From Buttiauxella sp. A111 (GTDB lineage: Bacteria > Pseudomonadota > Gammaproteobacteria > Enterobacterales > Enterobacteriaceae), in assembly GCF_014189855.1 (NCBI RefSeq), contig NZ_BJFN01000004.1, forward strand, positions 434,001-498,000: a stretch of 64,000 nt of DNA, given 5' to 3'. A program made the position numbers and the translations under genes. How positions within the stretch are numbered: the first letter of the stretch is position 1; every line of letters starts with the position of its first letter. The notes under the pieces were generated by a model. The model saw only the letters and a list, made by a program, of their open reading frames with translations. It had not been told where the DNA came from and did no database searches. Positions 50,550-62,654 of the stretch are shown here, piece after piece.

Positions 50550-51803
50550 ATGAGCAAGTGGGCACGGCTGTGCTTTTTAATTCTCGGTGGTGGCACCATA
50601 TTTAAACTATCCAGCATGAAGGATGTATTTTACGTCCCAATGCAAAGTGACTGGGGTTTAACCAATACACAGATTGGTCTGGGTTTCACGGTATACACCA
50701 TAGTCCAGACTACAGGTCTATTTCTTTCTCTTTACATTGCTGACCGTTATTCTAAGAAAATACTGTTACCATTCGGATTGATTGGTGTTGGTTTATGCGG
50801 ACTATATTTAGCAACACTGCCTTCATTTACGGGTTATCTGATTTGCTTTGCAGCAATGGCCTTCTTTGGTGACGTTGTTTTCTGGCCCGTGTTATTGAAA
50901 GCGGTACGCCTGTTGGGAAATAAGGAAGAACAAGGACGAATGTTTGGTTTCCTTGAAGCCGGACGTGGTGTTGTGGATGTTATTGTCGCATCAGGTGCAT
51001 TGTTTATTTTTGTTCAATTTGGCGAAGGAAAAGCAGGCATGCAGGCTGGCCTACTTTTCTACACGTTAATAACACTTGCCGTAGGCGTTGTTACGTATTT
51101 CATTGTTGATGATGATGACAAAGTTGTCACTCACGATAACAGCAGCGCAAATATGGAAGTCATCAGAGGTATCAAGCACGTCCTGTCCTGCGTCAATGTA
51201 TGGCTGGCAGCTTTTGGCATATTCTTCGTGTATGCTGCTTATTGTGGTTTAACCTATTTCATTCCTTTCTTAAAGGATATCTATATGCTGCCCGTCGCCT
51301 TTGTTGGGGCGTACGGTATCATTAACCAATATGCGTTAAAAATGGTCGGTGGCCCAATTGGTGGATTCCTTGCCGATAAAGTGACCAAATCTCCAACTGT
51401 CTATCTCAAATGGACATTCCTGATTGCGGCAATTGCCATGATCTTCTTTATTCAGTTACCTCACCAATCCATGAATGTTTATGTAGGGATGGCGGTGACA
51501 TTAGGATTTGGTGCAATTATATTTTCCCAGCGTGCGATTTTCTTTGCTCCCATGGATGAGATCGGAATATCACGTCAATATAGTGGTTCAGCGATGGCAT
51601 TTGGTTGTATTATAGGTTATATGCCAGCCATGTTTGCTTATACCCTGTACGGCGCACTTCTTGATAATTTTAAAGGAATCACCGGATATAATTATGTATT
51701 TAGCGTGATGGTAGCATTCAGCCTTATGGGCTTTGTGTGTTCAACGCTTCTCGCCAAAAGGATTAAGAAGCAAAAAATGGAGTTAGAAACAACGACGGCA
51801 TAA
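50550..51803 (+). CDS. MFS sugar permease (YihN-like)
   Basis: 417 residues from MSKWARLCF; twelve hydrophobic segments. The pattern FKLSSMKDVFYVPMQSDWG and LLPFGLIGVGLCGLYLA resembles the YihN/OPA-type permeases. Likely imports the sugar used by the epimerase. A 12-bp-stem hairpin follows at 51893. Confidence 0.83.
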   Translation: MSKWARLCFLILGGGTIFKLSSMKDVFYVPMQSDWGLTNTQIGLGFTVYTIVQTTGLFLSLYIADRYSKKILLPFGLIGVGLCGLYLATLPSFTGYLICFAAMAFFGDVVFWPVLLKAVRLLGNKEEQGRMFGFLEAGRGVVDVIVASGALFIFVQFGEGKAGMQAGLLFYTLITLAVGVVTYFIVDDDDKVVTHDNSSANMEVIRGIKHVLSCVNVWLAAFGIFFVYAAYCGLTYFIPFLKDIYMLPVAFVGAYGIINQYALKMVGGPIGGFLADKVTKSPTVYLKWTFLIAAIAMIFFIQLPHQSMNVYVGMAVTLGFGAIIFSQRAIFFAPMDEIGISRQYSGSAMAFGCIIGYMPAMFAYTLYGALLDNFKGITGYNYVFSVMVAFSLMGFVCSTLLAKRIKKQKMELETTTA

Positions 51804-51892
51804 TTTTATCCGCCCAATAATTTTATTTCCTGGAAATTAAAATATATTTATGACGTGAAATAGAATATCAAGTCATTCATTTTAAACCCAGA

Positions 51893-51922
51893 ATGACAGC
51901 CGGTAATCCTACCGGCTGTCAT
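51893..51922. terminator. Hairpin after permease gene
   Basis: Perfect 12-bp stem ATGACAGCCGGT/ACCGGCTGTCAT, loop AATCCT, but no T tract; so either a factor-assisted terminator or a transcript-end stabiliser. Confidence 0.5.
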
Positions 51923-52096
51923 GTGCGGGCGCATCATTGTCTCTGAATACCTCAATGTCATCCTCCAGATGAGTGATCGGGTACGCCTCCTGATGACGGC
52001 GAACGTCAATAAACTCCCTAATAAGTGCCACTCAAACCATCAGATCCTGGGAAAACCACCATAATTAGTAGGGATACTCAACACCAGGAGACAATC

Positions 52097-53482
52097 ATGA
52101 AGGAGTTACAAAAGGTAAATATCGACGAGTTCAAAACGCACTTCCAGGGGGAGGTGATGCTTCCTGACGATGCAGGCTACGACGAGGTGCGCCAGATCTG
52201 GAACGCCATGATCGACCGCAAACCCGCGCTTATAGCTCGCTGCTCGTCCCCTGAGGATGTGGTCAAGGCCATCGAATTTGGGCGCACGCAAAATCTCCTC
52301 ATTTCGATCCGAGGAGGTGGCCACAATATCGCGGGTAATGCTGTGTGCGACGGCGGTCTGATGATCGACCTCTCGTTGATGAAGAACGTGCAAGTGGACC
52401 TGACAACCCGTAGGGCTAGCGTTGAACCTGGCTGCACCCTTGGCGACTTTGATGAGGTTGTGCAGGCGCATGGACTCGCCACACCGCTGGGCATCAACTC
52501 GACCACCGGTGTAGCCGGCCTGACACTCGGCGGCGGGTTCGGCTGGCTGAGTCGGAAGTACGGTATGACTATAGATAATCTGCTCTCCGCGGAGGTCGTC
52601 ACGGCAGATGGGAGTCAACTGCACGCCAGTGAATCAGAAAATGCGGATCTCTTTTGGGGGCTTCGGGGTGGAGGTGGCAACTTCGGTGTTGTGACTCGCT
52701 TCGAATTCCAGCTCCATCCCGTCGGGCCGAACGTACTGAGTGGGCTCATCGTCTTTCCATTTGATCAGGCAAAGTCTGTGATCTCGCAGTTCGCCCGATT
52801 CACCGAGACGATGCCTGAAGAGCTCAATGTTTGGATGGTCACGCGCAAGGCACCTCCGCTACCCTTCCTGCCCGAGGACGTTCACGGGAAAGAGATGGTT
52901 GCGCTTGCTCTGTGCTATGTGGGCGATCCTGAGGAGGGCGAGAAGTTGATTGAGCCACTGCGCGGGTTCGGTACGGTGCTCGGTGAGCACATCGGAGTAC
53001 AACCCTATACCGCCTGGCAGCAGGCATTCGATCCGTTATTGTCAAAAGGAGCGCGCAACTACTGGAAGTCACACAACTTCTCGCAACTCAGTGACGGCGT
53101 TATCGATGCCATCATCGAATACGCAGCGAAGTTGCCATCACCCCAGTGTGAGATATTCATCGGGACTATTGGTGGTCAGACGGCGAGCGTAGCACCCGAA
53201 GCAATGGCCTACTCAAGCCGGGATGCCAATTACGTGATGAATGTGCACGGTCGCTGGGAGTCCGCCACCGAGGATGAGCACTGCATCGCCTGGGCGCGCG
53301 AATTCTTCGCGAAATCACAACCGTTTGCCAGTAGCGGTGCTTACATCAACTTCCTCACTCAGGAGGAGGCCGACCGCATCGCCTTCGCTTACGGTGCGAC
53401 CTACAATCGACTCGTGGAACTCAAGAATAAGTACGACCCGACGAACCTGTTCCGGATGAATCAGAACATCAAGCCGGTATAA
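52097..53482 (+). CDS. FAD-linked oxidoreductase (berberine-bridge type)
   Basis: 461 residues from MKELQKVNID (CCAGGAG site). PCMH-type FAD domain: SIRGGGHNIAGNAVCDGG with the His that often carries covalent FAD, GLTLGGGFGWLSRKYG; C-terminal BBE domain ending YDPTNLFRMNQNIKPV. Substrate unknown. GC-richer than neighbours; an attC-like site follows its stop. Confidence 0.88.
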   Translation: MKELQKVNIDEFKTHFQGEVMLPDDAGYDEVRQIWNAMIDRKPALIARCSSPEDVVKAIEFGRTQNLLISIRGGGHNIAGNAVCDGGLMIDLSLMKNVQVDLTTRRASVEPGCTLGDFDEVVQAHGLATPLGINSTTGVAGLTLGGGFGWLSRKYGMTIDNLLSAEVVTADGSQLHASESENADLFWGLRGGGGNFGVVTRFEFQLHPVGPNVLSGLIVFPFDQAKSVISQFARFTETMPEELNVWMVTRKAPPLPFLPEDVHGKEMVALALCYVGDPEEGEKLIEPLRGFGTVLGEHIGVQPYTAWQQAFDPLLSKGARNYWKSHNFSQLSDGVIDAIIEYAAKLPSPQCEIFIGTIGGQTASVAPEAMAYSSRDANYVMNVHGRWESATEDEHCIAWAREFFAKSQPFASSGAYINFLTQEEADRIAFAYGATYNRLVELKNKYDPTNLFRMNQNIKPV

Positions 53483-53495
53483 GACCTGGTCTTGC

Positions 53496-53555
53496 GCCTG
53501 ACAACAGCATGCAGCAGCTGACGCGCTACGCACAGGCTGATATAAAACGTTAGGC
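53496..53555. repeat. attC: Integron attC-like recombination site
   Basis: Inverse core GCCTGAC (53496-53502, 6 of 7 to RYYYAAC) and core GTTAGGC (53549-53555, full match to GTTRRRY), with inner arms CAGCAGCTG and CAGGCTG. 60 bases in all, near the lower limit of attC sites. It lies 14 bases after a gene, as in gene cassettes. Confidence 0.55.
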
Positions 53556-53701
53556 GCAGTAACCCGTGCGGGATACAAGTTCAAATTTGTATTAAAAAAC
53601 TAATGCTGATTTCCTATATTCAGGGAATATATGTTATCTACATGGGGACAGGGATATCCAGCCCCATCGAAAAGCGGGCCATCATACGAAAGAGGAAAAA
53701 C

Positions 53702-53875
53702 ATGAAAAGATATGTTGTCGCTCTCAAAGGTGGCACGGTCGGTGACCTGTATGCCGATACGGTGCAGAAAGGTGATTTTGTGACCGTCTGGCTGCGTGAT
53801 GCAGATGGCAACCCAAGCTACGTCTCTGAAATAGTAGAGGAAATCATCAAGGAGGATGAACTGCTCGATTTCTGA
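53702..53875 (+). CDS. Small conserved protein, unknown
   Basis: 57 residues, MKRYVVALKGGTVGDLYADT, acidic end (IIKEDELLDF). AGAGGAAAA before the ATG. Not recognised. Confidence 0.6.
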   Translation: MKRYVVALKGGTVGDLYADTVQKGDFVTVWLRDADGNPSYVSEIVEEIIKEDELLDF

Positions 53876-53979
53876 TGCAAATAATTTCTTTGCGTTGTAT
53901 TCATTTCTGCCAGTTTCTTTTTACTGCGTTGAACTATCTGAGTTTTAATAATTAAATCCGTTTTGCAAAAGTCTTTCAT

Positions 53980-54004
53980 AAAAAACGGGAGCACCAGGCT
54001 CCCG
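53980..54004 (-). terminator. Terminator of icd
   Basis: CGGGAGC/GCTCCCG stem followed by TTTTTTA on the minus strand. Confidence 0.85.
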
Positions 54005-54028
54005 CTTTAAAATCAGCAAAATCGCTAA

Positions 54029-55279
54029 TTACATATGTTCGATCATCGCGTCGCCAAACTCAGAGCATTTCAGTAGTTTAGCGCCATCCATCAGACGTTC
54101 GAAATCGTAAGTTACAGTTTTCGCGTTAATCGCGCCTTCCATACCTTTAACAATTAAATCAGCCGCTTCGAACCATTCCATATGACGCAGCATCATTTCT
54201 GCGGACAGGATGATAGAACCTGGGTTCACTTTATCCTGGCCTGCATATTTCGGTGCTGTACCGTGGGTAGCTTCGAACAGTGCGCATTCGTCACCGATGT
54301 TAGCACCTGGTGCGATACCGATACCGCCAACCTGGGCTGCCAGGGCGTCAGAAATGTAGTCACCGTTCAGGTTCATACAAGCAATGACATCATATTCAGC
54401 AGGGCGCAGCAGGATCTGTTGCAGGAATGCATCAGCGATCACGTCTTTGACAACGATCTCTTTGCCGGTGTTAGGGTTTTTCAGTTTAACCCAAGGGCCG
54501 CCATCGATAAGCTCGCCACCAAACTCTTCACGCGCTAGCTGGTAGCCCCAGTCTTTGAAAGCACCTTCGGTGAATTTCATGATGTTGCCTTTGTGAACCA
54601 GCGTTACGGAATCACGGTCATTGGTGATTGCGTATTCGATGGCTGCACGAACCAGGCGTTTGGTGCCTTCTTCAGAACAAGGCTTGATGCCGATACCGCA
54701 ATGTTCTGGGAAACGAATTTTCGTTACGCCCATTTCATCACGCAGGAATTTGATGACTTTTTCAGCTTCTGCGCTGTCAGCCTTCCACTCGATACCCGCA
54801 TAAATATCTTCTGAGTTTTCACGGAAGATGACCATGTTGGTCAATTCTGGGTGTTTAACCGGGCTTGGCGTACCCTGGTAGTAACGCACCGGACGCAGGC
54901 AGACATACAGGTCAAGTTGCTGACGCAGAGCAACGTTCAGAGAACGAATACCGCCGCCAACTGGAGTCGTCAGTGGGCCTTTGATAGCAACGCGGTAGTC
55001 ACGAATCAGATCCAGAGTTTCTTCTGGCAGCCAGACGTCCTGGCCATAAAGTTGGGTAGATTTTTCGCCGGTATAGATTTCCATCCAGGAAATTTTCCGC
55101 TCGCCTTTGTAGGCTTTCTGCACGGCGGCATCAACCACTTTGATCATCGCAGGCGTCACGTCCACACCGATACCATCACCTTCAATGAAAGGAATGATTG
55201 GGTTGTGAGGAACATTCAGTTTGCCATCTTGCAGGGTGATCTTTTTACCTTCCGCCGGAACAACTACTTTGCTTTCCAT
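54029..55279 (-). CDS. icd: NADP-dependent isocitrate dehydrogenase
   Basis: 416 residues, exactly the E. coli length, from [11 protein letters not shown]. Converts isocitrate to 2-oxoglutarate in the citric acid cycle. Ser of [13 protein letters not shown] is the phosphorylation site used by AceK. Its 3' end is the attachment site for phage 21 and e14 in E. coli, but here it is intact and empty. Confidence 0.98.
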   Translation of the reverse strand: MESKVVVPAEGKKITLQDGKLNVPHNPIIPFIEGDGIGVDVTPAMIKVVDAAVQKAYKGERKISWMEIYTGEKSTQLYGQDVWLPEETLDLIRDYRVAIKGPLTTPVGGGIRSLNVALRQQLDLYVCLRPVRYYQGTPSPVKHPELTNMVIFRENSEDIYAGIEWKADSAEAEKVIKFLRDEMGVTKIRFPEHCGIGIKPCSEEGTKRLVRAAIEYAITNDRDSVTLVHKGNIMKFTEGAFKDWGYQLAREEFGGELIDGGPWVKLKNPNTGKEIVVKDVIADAFLQQILLRPAEYDVIACMNLNGDYISDALAAQVGGIGIAPGANIGDECALFEATHGTAPKYAGQDKVNPGSIILSAEMMLRHMEWFEAADLIVKGMEGAINAKTVTYDFERLMDGAKLLKCSEFGDAMIEHM

Positions 55280-55412
55280 TAACCTCTCCTTCGAGCGCTT
55301 CTTTTTGTTAATGACTTGTAATGTGCGTGTCAATACTACTTGAATATCAGGCCCGCGCCAATCACTGGTGATTTCCGTTATAATGCGTTAATCCCTAACG
55401 TCTGAAAACACT

Positions 55413-56045
55413 ATGAATAAAACTTCTTTTAGAAATCACCCAGTTGAACGATTCAGCACGCGACGTCCTGCCAAAAAAAAGCAGGATGTTGGACCGAAGC
55501 GGCTAGTTATCTTCAATAAACCCTACGATGTGCTACCGCAATTCACTGATGAAGCGGGTCGCAGCACGCTGAAAGATTACATACCGTTACAAGGAATTTA
55601 CGCGGCGGGTCGCCTTGATCGCGATAGTGAAGGTTTGTTGGTGTTAACCAATGACGGTGTGTTACAGGCAAAACTGACGCAACCAGGCAAACGCACCGGT
55701 AAAGTCTATTTCGTGCAGGTTGAAGGTTCGCCAACGGAAGAAGCGCTGGAATCTTTACGCAAGGGCGTCACACTCAACGACGGCCCTACCCTGCCCGCTG
55801 GCGCGGAGCTGGTTGAAGAGCCTGAGTGGCTTTGGGCTCGAAATCCACCTATTCGAGAGCGCAAAGCTATCCCAACAAGTTGGCTGAAAATAACATTATA
55901 TGAGGGACGAAACCGACAGGTGCGACGGATGACGGCGCATGTGGGTTATCCAACACTGCGCCTGATAAGGTTTGCTATGGGTAATCTGGAGCTTGCCGAT
56001 TTGGCACCGGGTGAATGGCGGGAGATTCCGCTGGAATCGCTATAA
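55413..56045 (+). CDS. rluE: 23S rRNA pseudouridine(2457) synthase
   Basis: 210 residues (E. coli 217). RsuA/RluB/E/F fold with the catalytic Asp motif [11 protein letters not shown] and ENRQ-type end [11 protein letters not shown]. Divergent from icd. Converges with the methylglyoxal synthase-like gene, with a 6-bp overlap. Confidence 0.96.
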   Translation: MNKTSFRNHPVERFSTRRPAKKKQDVGPKRLVIFNKPYDVLPQFTDEAGRSTLKDYIPLQGIYAAGRLDRDSEGLLVLTNDGVLQAKLTQPGKRTGKVYFVQVEGSPTEEALESLRKGVTLNDGPTLPAGAELVEEPEWLWARNPPIRERKAIPTSWLKITLYEGRNRQVRRMTAHVGYPTLRLIRFAMGNLELADLAPGEWREIPLESL

Positions 56046-56537
56046 AAGCTGCTGCGTATTAACGCCGTGTTGTGTGACGTGAGAGACCCGGCTGCTGAGG
56101 AACGCATCGCCATCCGGGACAGTAATTTCCAGTGCTTGTTCGAACAAAGATGAATGAATCAAGAAGTTTGCACTACACGCATTACTGGCAATGGGAATGT
56201 TCCAGGCTGTTGCCAGCCGCATTAATGCTTTGACGTCAGAGTGATGGGGTACGGCACTGAGCGGATCCCAGAAGAAAATAAGTACATCAATCTGGCCCGA
56301 GGCAATCAAATAACCAAGCTGTTGATCGCCCCTAATCGAGCCGCTCATTAACGCCAGAACGGACAAGCGTGTGTGGGTCTGCAACAGGTTCCCCGTTGTA
56401 CCGGTTGCATAAATGATATGGTTGCTGAGCGCCATTTGATTATCAACGGCCCAGTTGAGAAGGTCAGGTTTGCAAGGATCGTGTGCCACTAAAGCGATAC
56501 GTTTGCTCTGTGGCATAATGCGCGTGGTAAGTTGCAT
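56040..56537 (-). CDS. Methylglyoxal synthase paralogue (MgsA-like)
   Basis: 165 residues from [10 protein letters not shown]. Keeps the MgsA motifs: [32 protein letters not shown] (catalytic Asp), [11 protein letters not shown]. Probably converts glycerone phosphate to methylglyoxal. It differs from E. coli MgsA (GPMGGDQQ changed to GSIRGDQQ) and is inserted between rluE and nudJ, where E. coli has nothing. Confidence 0.8.
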   Translation of the reverse strand: MQLTTRIMPQSKRIALVAHDPCKPDLLNWAVDNQMALSNHIIYATGTTGNLLQTHTRLSVLALMSGSIRGDQQLGYLIASGQIDVLIFFWDPLSAVPHHSDVKALMRLATAWNIPIASNACSANFLIHSSLFEQALEITVPDGDAFLSSRVSHVTQHGVNTQQLL

Positions 56538-56651
56538 CGAAGTACCCTCGTGGAAAGTGCCAGACCTCACGAGTATATGTCACCTTAAAAAATGTGATCC
56601 ATATCACTTTATAATGATCACGCTAACGATGTGTAAGGCAGGAGATTACTG

Positions 56652-57101
56652 ATGTTTAAACCGCACGTTACCGTTGCTTGCGTGGTTCAGGCGCAAGGGA
56701 AATTTCTGGTCGTAGAAGAAACCATTAACGGCAAAGCGTTGTGGAATCAGCCCGCCGGGCATCTTGAAGCAGACGAAACGCTGGTTGAAGCCGCACGCCG
56801 TGAGCTGTATGAAGAAACCGGAATTCGCGCCGAGCCGCAGACGTTTATCCGCATGCACCAGTGGATAGCACCGGATAAAACACCTTTCTTGCGTTTCTTG
56901 TTCTCTATCGATCTTGAAGAACAACTCCCCACCACACCGCATGATAACGACATCGATCGTTGCTTATGGCTGGATCCGCAACAAATTGTTAACGCAGGAA
57001 ATTTGCGCTCGCCTTTAGTTGCCGAAAGCATCCGCTGCTATCAACGCGCTGAACGATATCCGCTCAGCATGCTGGGTGCATTCAATTGGCCGTTTAGTTA
57101 G
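56652..57101 (+). CDS. nudJ: Nudix phosphatase NudJ
   Basis: 149 residues (E. coli 153). The Nudix box [20 protein letters not shown] is complete. Dephosphorylates HMP-PP and nucleoside triphosphates. Confidence 0.95.
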   Translation: MFKPHVTVACVVQAQGKFLVVEETINGKALWNQPAGHLEADETLVEAARRELYEETGIRAEPQTFIRMHQWIAPDKTPFLRFLFSIDLEEQLPTTPHDNDIDRCLWLDPQQIVNAGNLRSPLVAESIRCYQRAERYPLSMLGAFNWPFS

Positions 57102-57167
57102 GGGTGCCAGCCCCGGTGATGCGTGATAGAATACGCCGCCTTTAAGTTCAATGTCGTGAGTTACTCC

Positions 57168-58280
57168 ATGTCTGATAACAGCCAGAAAAAAGTGATCGTC
57201 GGGATGTCCGGCGGTGTCGATTCCTCCGTTTCCGCATACTTGTTGCAACAACAAGGTTACAAGGTGGAAGGCCTGTTCATGAAGAACTGGGAAGAGGACG
57301 ATGGCGAGGAGTACTGCACCGCAGCCGCTGATTTGGCGGATGCGCAAGCCGTTTGCGATAAACTCGGCATTGAGCTGCACACCGTAAACTTTGCCGCAGA
57401 ATACTGGGATAACGTGTTTGAACACTTCCTGGAAGAGTACAAAGCTGGGCGTACGCCAAACCCGGATATTCTGTGCAACAAAGAAATCAAATTTAAAGCC
57501 TTCCTCGAATTTGCCGCCGAAGATTTAGGTGCCGATTACATCGCCACCGGTCACTACGTGCGTCGCGATGATGTGGACGGTAAAAGTCGCCTGCTCCGTG
57601 GGTTAGACAGCAACAAAGATCAAAGCTACTTCCTCTATACGCTTGGACACGAGCAAATCGCGCAAAGCCTGTTCCCGGTCGGTGAGCTGGAAAAGCCTGA
57701 AGTGCGCCGTATTGCCGAAGAGTTGGATTTGGCAACCGCGAAGAAAAAAGACTCCACCGGAATCTGTTTTATCGGTGAGCGCAAATTCCGTGAATTCCTT
57801 GGCCGTTACCTGCCTGCGCAACCGGGTAAAATCGTCACAGTTGATGGCGAAACCATCGGCGAGCATCAGGGCCTGATGTACCACACGCTGGGTCAGCGTA
57901 AAGGTCTGGGCATCGGCGGTACCAAAGAAGGTAGCGAAGACCCATGGTATGTGGTCGATAAAGACGTTGAGAACAATATTCTGGTGGTCGCGCAAGGTCA
58001 TGACCACCCGCGTTTGATGTCGGTTGGCCTGATTGCACAGCAGTTGCATTGGGTATCACGCGAAACGCTGACCGAGCCGTTGGCCTGTACCGTGAAAACC
58101 CGTTATCGCCAGACCGATCTTCCTTGCGTTATCACACCGTTGGATGCGGATCGCATTGAAGTTCGTTTTGAAGAACCCGTTGCCGCCGTCACCCCTGGTC
58201 AGTCTGCCGTGTTCTATCTCGGTGAAGTGTGCCTCGGTGGTGGTGTTATTGAGCAGCGTCTGCCGCTCGTTATTGAATAA
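57168..58280 (+). CDS. mnmA: tRNA 2-thiouridylase MnmA
   Basis: 370 residues from MSDNSQKKV (E. coli 368). PP-loop SGGVDSS, thiolation Cys pair in [12 protein letters not shown] and STGICFIG. Adds sulfur at position 34 of Lys, Glu, Gln tRNAs. Upstream of hflD and purB. Confidence 0.97.
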   Translation: MSDNSQKKVIVGMSGGVDSSVSAYLLQQQGYKVEGLFMKNWEEDDGEEYCTAAADLADAQAVCDKLGIELHTVNFAAEYWDNVFEHFLEEYKAGRTPNPDILCNKEIKFKAFLEFAAEDLGADYIATGHYVRRDDVDGKSRLLRGLDSNKDQSYFLYTLGHEQIAQSLFPVGELEKPEVRRIAEELDLATAKKKDSTGICFIGERKFREFLGRYLPAQPGKIVTVDGETIGEHQGLMYHTLGQRKGLGIGGTKEGSEDPWYVVDKDVENNILVVAQGHDHPRLMSVGLIAQQLHWVSRETLTEPLACTVKTRYRQTDLPCVITPLDADRIEVRFEEPVAAVTPGQSAVFYLGEVCLGGGVIEQRLPLVIE

Positions 58281-58299
58281 TAAGAGGACGGAACCCTTA

Positions 58300-58929
58300 G
58301 TGGCCAAAAATTACTATGACATCACTATCGCACTGGCCGGGATTTGCCAGTCTGCCCGTCTGGTTCAGCAATTGGCTCACCAGGGGCATTGCGATAATGA
58401 TGCGCTTCATGTTTCGTTGAACAGTGTTATCGACCAAAACCCAGGCTCCACGCTGGACGTTTTTGGTGGCAACGAAGCAAACCTGAAACTTGGCCTCGAA
58501 ACCTTGCTGGGCGTGTTGAATGCCAGCAATCGTCAGGGTCTGAATGCTGAGCTGACGCGCTACACGTTGAGCCTGATGGTGCTGGAACGTAAACTTCACG
58601 GCAGCAAAGGTGCGATGGATAAGCTCGGCTCAAGTATTTCCGGCTTACAACGCCAACTTGAACATTTTGATCTTGAGTCCGATACGCTTCTGAGCGCTAT
58701 GGCAGGGATCTATGTTGATGTCATCAGCCCGCTTGGCCCACGTATTCAAGTCACCGGTTCCCCCGCAGTGCTTCAAAGCCCGCAGGTGCAAAGCAAGGTC
58801 CGCGCTTCGTTGCTGGCCGGTATTCGCGCCGCCGTGCTGTGGCACCAGGTGGGCGGTGGACGCTTGCAGTTAATGTTTTCTCGTAATCGCCTGTGTGCTC
58901 AGGCCAAACAAATTCTTGCTCATTGTTAA
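58300..58929 (+). CDS. hflD: HflD lysogenization regulator
   Basis: 209 residues with GTG start (E. coli 213). All-helical membrane-associated protein; in E. coli it sequesters lambda CII. The prophage in this window has a CII-like gene. Confidence 0.94.
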   Translation: MAKNYYDITIALAGICQSARLVQQLAHQGHCDNDALHVSLNSVIDQNPGSTLDVFGGNEANLKLGLETLLGVLNASNRQGLNAELTRYTLSLMVLERKLHGSKGAMDKLGSSISGLQRQLEHFDLESDTLLSAMAGIYVDVISPLGPRIQVTGSPAVLQSPQVQSKVRASLLAGIRAAVLWHQVGGGRLQLMFSRNRLCAQAKQILAHC

Positions 58930-58946
58930 CCTCTCTGGAGTTGTAA

Positions 58947-60320
<1,374 letters not shown>

Positions 60321-60328
60321 CGCCTCCA

Positions 60329-60354
60329 ACGCCACCCTCTGCGGTGGCGTTTTT
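60329..60354 (+). terminator. Terminator of purB
   Basis: ACGCCACC, loop, GGTGGCGT then TTTT. Confidence 0.85.
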
Positions 60355-60365
60355 ACATTCCCGCC

Positions 60366-60400
60366 TGTTTACTCACGGTTTATGCCCTCTGGTCGATAAT
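60366..60400 (+). promoter_or_regulatory. PhoP box and promoter of phoPQ
   Basis: TGTTTA-CTCAC-GGTTTA direct repeat (60366-60382), then after 12 bases GATAAT as -10. This is the autoregulated PhoP-dependent arrangement. Confidence 0.85.
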
Positions 60401-60448
60401 TAGCGTTAAACTATTTATGCCATTTATATTATGCACTGAGGAAATACG

Positions 60449-61120
60449 ATGCGTGTTCTGGTTGTGGAAGATAATGCTCTGTTGCGTCACCACCTCAAGG
60501 TTCAGTTGCGTGAATCCGGTCATCAGGTTGATGCTGCTGAAGATGCCAAAGAAGCAGACTATTTTCTGAGTGAACATACCCCCGATATCGCCATTGTCGA
60601 TTTAGGTTTACCCGATGAAGACGGCTTAAGTTTGATTCGCCGCTGGCGCAGCCACGATGTGACCCTCCCTATTCTGGTTCTCACCGCACGTGAAGGTTGG
60701 CAGGATAAAGTCGAAGTGCTGGGCGCGGGCGCTGATGATTACGTCACCAAACCCTTCCATCTGGAAGAAGTCGTTGCTCGCATGCAAGTTCTGATGCGCC
60801 GTAACAGCGGCCTGGCTTCCCAGGTCATTTCTCTCCCGCCATTCCAGGTGGATTTATCGCGACGTGAATTGCTTATCAACGACAATCTGATCAAGCTGAC
60901 CGCTTTCGAATACACCATTATGGAAACGCTGATTCGCAACAATGGCAAAGTGGTGAGCAAGGATTCGTTGATGCTTCAACTCTATCCCGATGCTGAACTG
61001 CGCGAGAGCCACACCATCGACGTTTTAATGGGGCGCTTGCGTAAAAAGATTCTGGCTGAATATTCGCATGATGCTATCACCACAGTACGTGGTCAGGGCT
61101 ACCGTTTCGATCTGCGCTAA
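60449..61120 (+). CDS. phoP: Response regulator PhoP
   Basis: 223 residues, E. coli length. Receiver with phospho-Asp in [13 protein letters not shown] and OmpR-type winged helix ([17 protein letters not shown]). Controls Mg2+ and antimicrobial peptide response. 2 bp before phoQ. Confidence 0.98.
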   Translation: MRVLVVEDNALLRHHLKVQLRESGHQVDAAEDAKEADYFLSEHTPDIAIVDLGLPDEDGLSLIRRWRSHDVTLPILVLTAREGWQDKVEVLGAGADDYVTKPFHLEEVVARMQVLMRRNSGLASQVISLPPFQVDLSRRELLINDNLIKLTAFEYTIMETLIRNNGKVVSKDSLMLQLYPDAELRESHTIDVLMGRLRKKILAEYSHDAITTVRGQGYRFDLR

Positions 61121-61122
61121 TC

Positions 61123-62583
61123 ATGAAATTCATTCGGCATTTTTTACCGTTGTCCTTACGGGTCCGCTTCTTACTCGCGACTGCCGTCGTCGTCATGGTG
61201 CTGTCACTGGCCTATGGTGTTGTTGCTCTGGTGGGTTATAGCATCAGTTTTGATAAAACATCTTTCCGTTTATTGCGCGGGGAGAGCAACCTGTTTTATA
61301 CCCTCGCGACCTACGAAAATGGTCGCATTAACGTTGTCCTGCCAGAAAACCTGAATCTGAAAACCCCGACCATGGCCCTCATCTACGATGACCAGGGTAA
61401 GCTGTTGTGGACACAACGTGACGTGCCGCACGTGGTGCAACAGATTAAAAAAGAGTGGCTTACCAGCAATGGTTTTCACGAGCTGGAAGCGAATTTTGAT
61501 ACCAGCCACGCCTTGCTCGCCAACGACGAAAAGCTACAAACCAGGCTTAAAGATTTTTATGATGGCGATTATAGCTATGATGTCAGTCACTCCGTTGCCG
61601 TAAATAAGTATCCAGCGGCGGGGAAAATGCCTGCTTTAACTATTGTGGTTGTCGACACGATCCCTATCGAATTAAAGCGTTCGTATACGGTCTGGAGCAT
61701 GTTTACCTGTGTGTTCCTTGCCAATTTGTTGCTCGTCGTACCGTTACTTTGGTTCGCTGCACGCTGGAGTTTGCGCCCTATCGAACACCTTTCGAAAGAA
61801 GTGCGCGAGCTTGAAAAACACGACCGTGACAGTCTCAATCCCGAAACGACACGCGAGCTGACGAGCCTTGTGCGTAATCTTAATCGCCTGCTGCGTACCG
61901 AACGTGACCGCCATGACAAATACCGCACCACATTGACCGATTTAACACACAGTCTGAAAACGCCGCTGGCCGTCATGCAAACCACTCTGCGTTCATTGCG
62001 TACAGAAAAACAAAATATCGAAGAAGCGGAGCCGGTGATGCTTGAGCAAATCAGCCGTATTTCGCAGCAAATTGGTTACTACTTGCATCGCGCCAGTATG
62101 CGTGGCGACAGCCCGTTACTCAGTCGGGAACTTCATCCCGTGGCCCCGTTACTCGACAGCCTCTGCTCGGCGCTCAATAAGGTGTATCAGCGCAAAGGCG
62201 TTACCATCACGCTGGATATTTCGCCGGAAATCACCTTCATGGGTGAGAAGAATGATTTCATGGAAGTGATGGGGAACGTGCTGGATAACGCCTGTAAATA
62301 TTGCCTTGAATTTGTTGAGATCTCCGGTCGCCAATTGGATGACACGCTGCATTTATTCGTTGATGACGACGGTCCGGGCATCCCTGAAAGTAAGCGCAGC
62401 CTGGTGTTTGACCGTGGTCAACGCGCTGATACCCTGCGGCCAGGTCAGGGCGTGGGTTTATCCGTCGCCCGTGAAATCGTGGAACAGTACGACGGTCAGA
62501 TCCAAACCTCGAGCTGCGAACTGGGCGGCGCACGTATGGAAGTGATTTTTGGCCGTCAGCGTCCAGATAGGGAAGAAGATTGA
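61123..62583 (+). CDS. phoQ: Sensor histidine kinase PhoQ
   Basis: 486 residues, E. coli length. Two TM segments (~15-40 and ~190-215), acidic periplasmic sensor, HAMP, phospho-His in [13 protein letters not shown], ATPase with [10 protein letters not shown]. Mg2+-sensing. Confidence 0.98.
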   Translation: MKFIRHFLPLSLRVRFLLATAVVVMVLSLAYGVVALVGYSISFDKTSFRLLRGESNLFYTLATYENGRINVVLPENLNLKTPTMALIYDDQGKLLWTQRDVPHVVQQIKKEWLTSNGFHELEANFDTSHALLANDEKLQTRLKDFYDGDYSYDVSHSVAVNKYPAAGKMPALTIVVVDTIPIELKRSYTVWSMFTCVFLANLLLVVPLLWFAARWSLRPIEHLSKEVRELEKHDRDSLNPETTRELTSLVRNLNRLLRTERDRHDKYRTTLTDLTHSLKTPLAVMQTTLRSLRTEKQNIEEAEPVMLEQISRISQQIGYYLHRASMRGDSPLLSRELHPVAPLLDSLCSALNKVYQRKGVTITLDISPEITFMGEKNDFMEVMGNVLDNACKYCLEFVEISGRQLDDTLHLFVDDDGPGIPESKRSLVFDRGQRADTLRPGQGVGLSVAREIVEQYDGQIQTSSCELGGARMEVIFGRQRPDREED

Positions 62584-62654
62584 AAATACTCCCGTAACCC
62601 GGTGCCCCATCCGTTATAATCCTCGGCAGGCTCCTTCACCTGCCGGATAATAAT

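Noticed and set aside
54029..55279. icd as prophage attachment site
   Set aside because: The gene is intact at 416 residues with its own terminator, and no integrase is near; the prophage ends 19 kb away.
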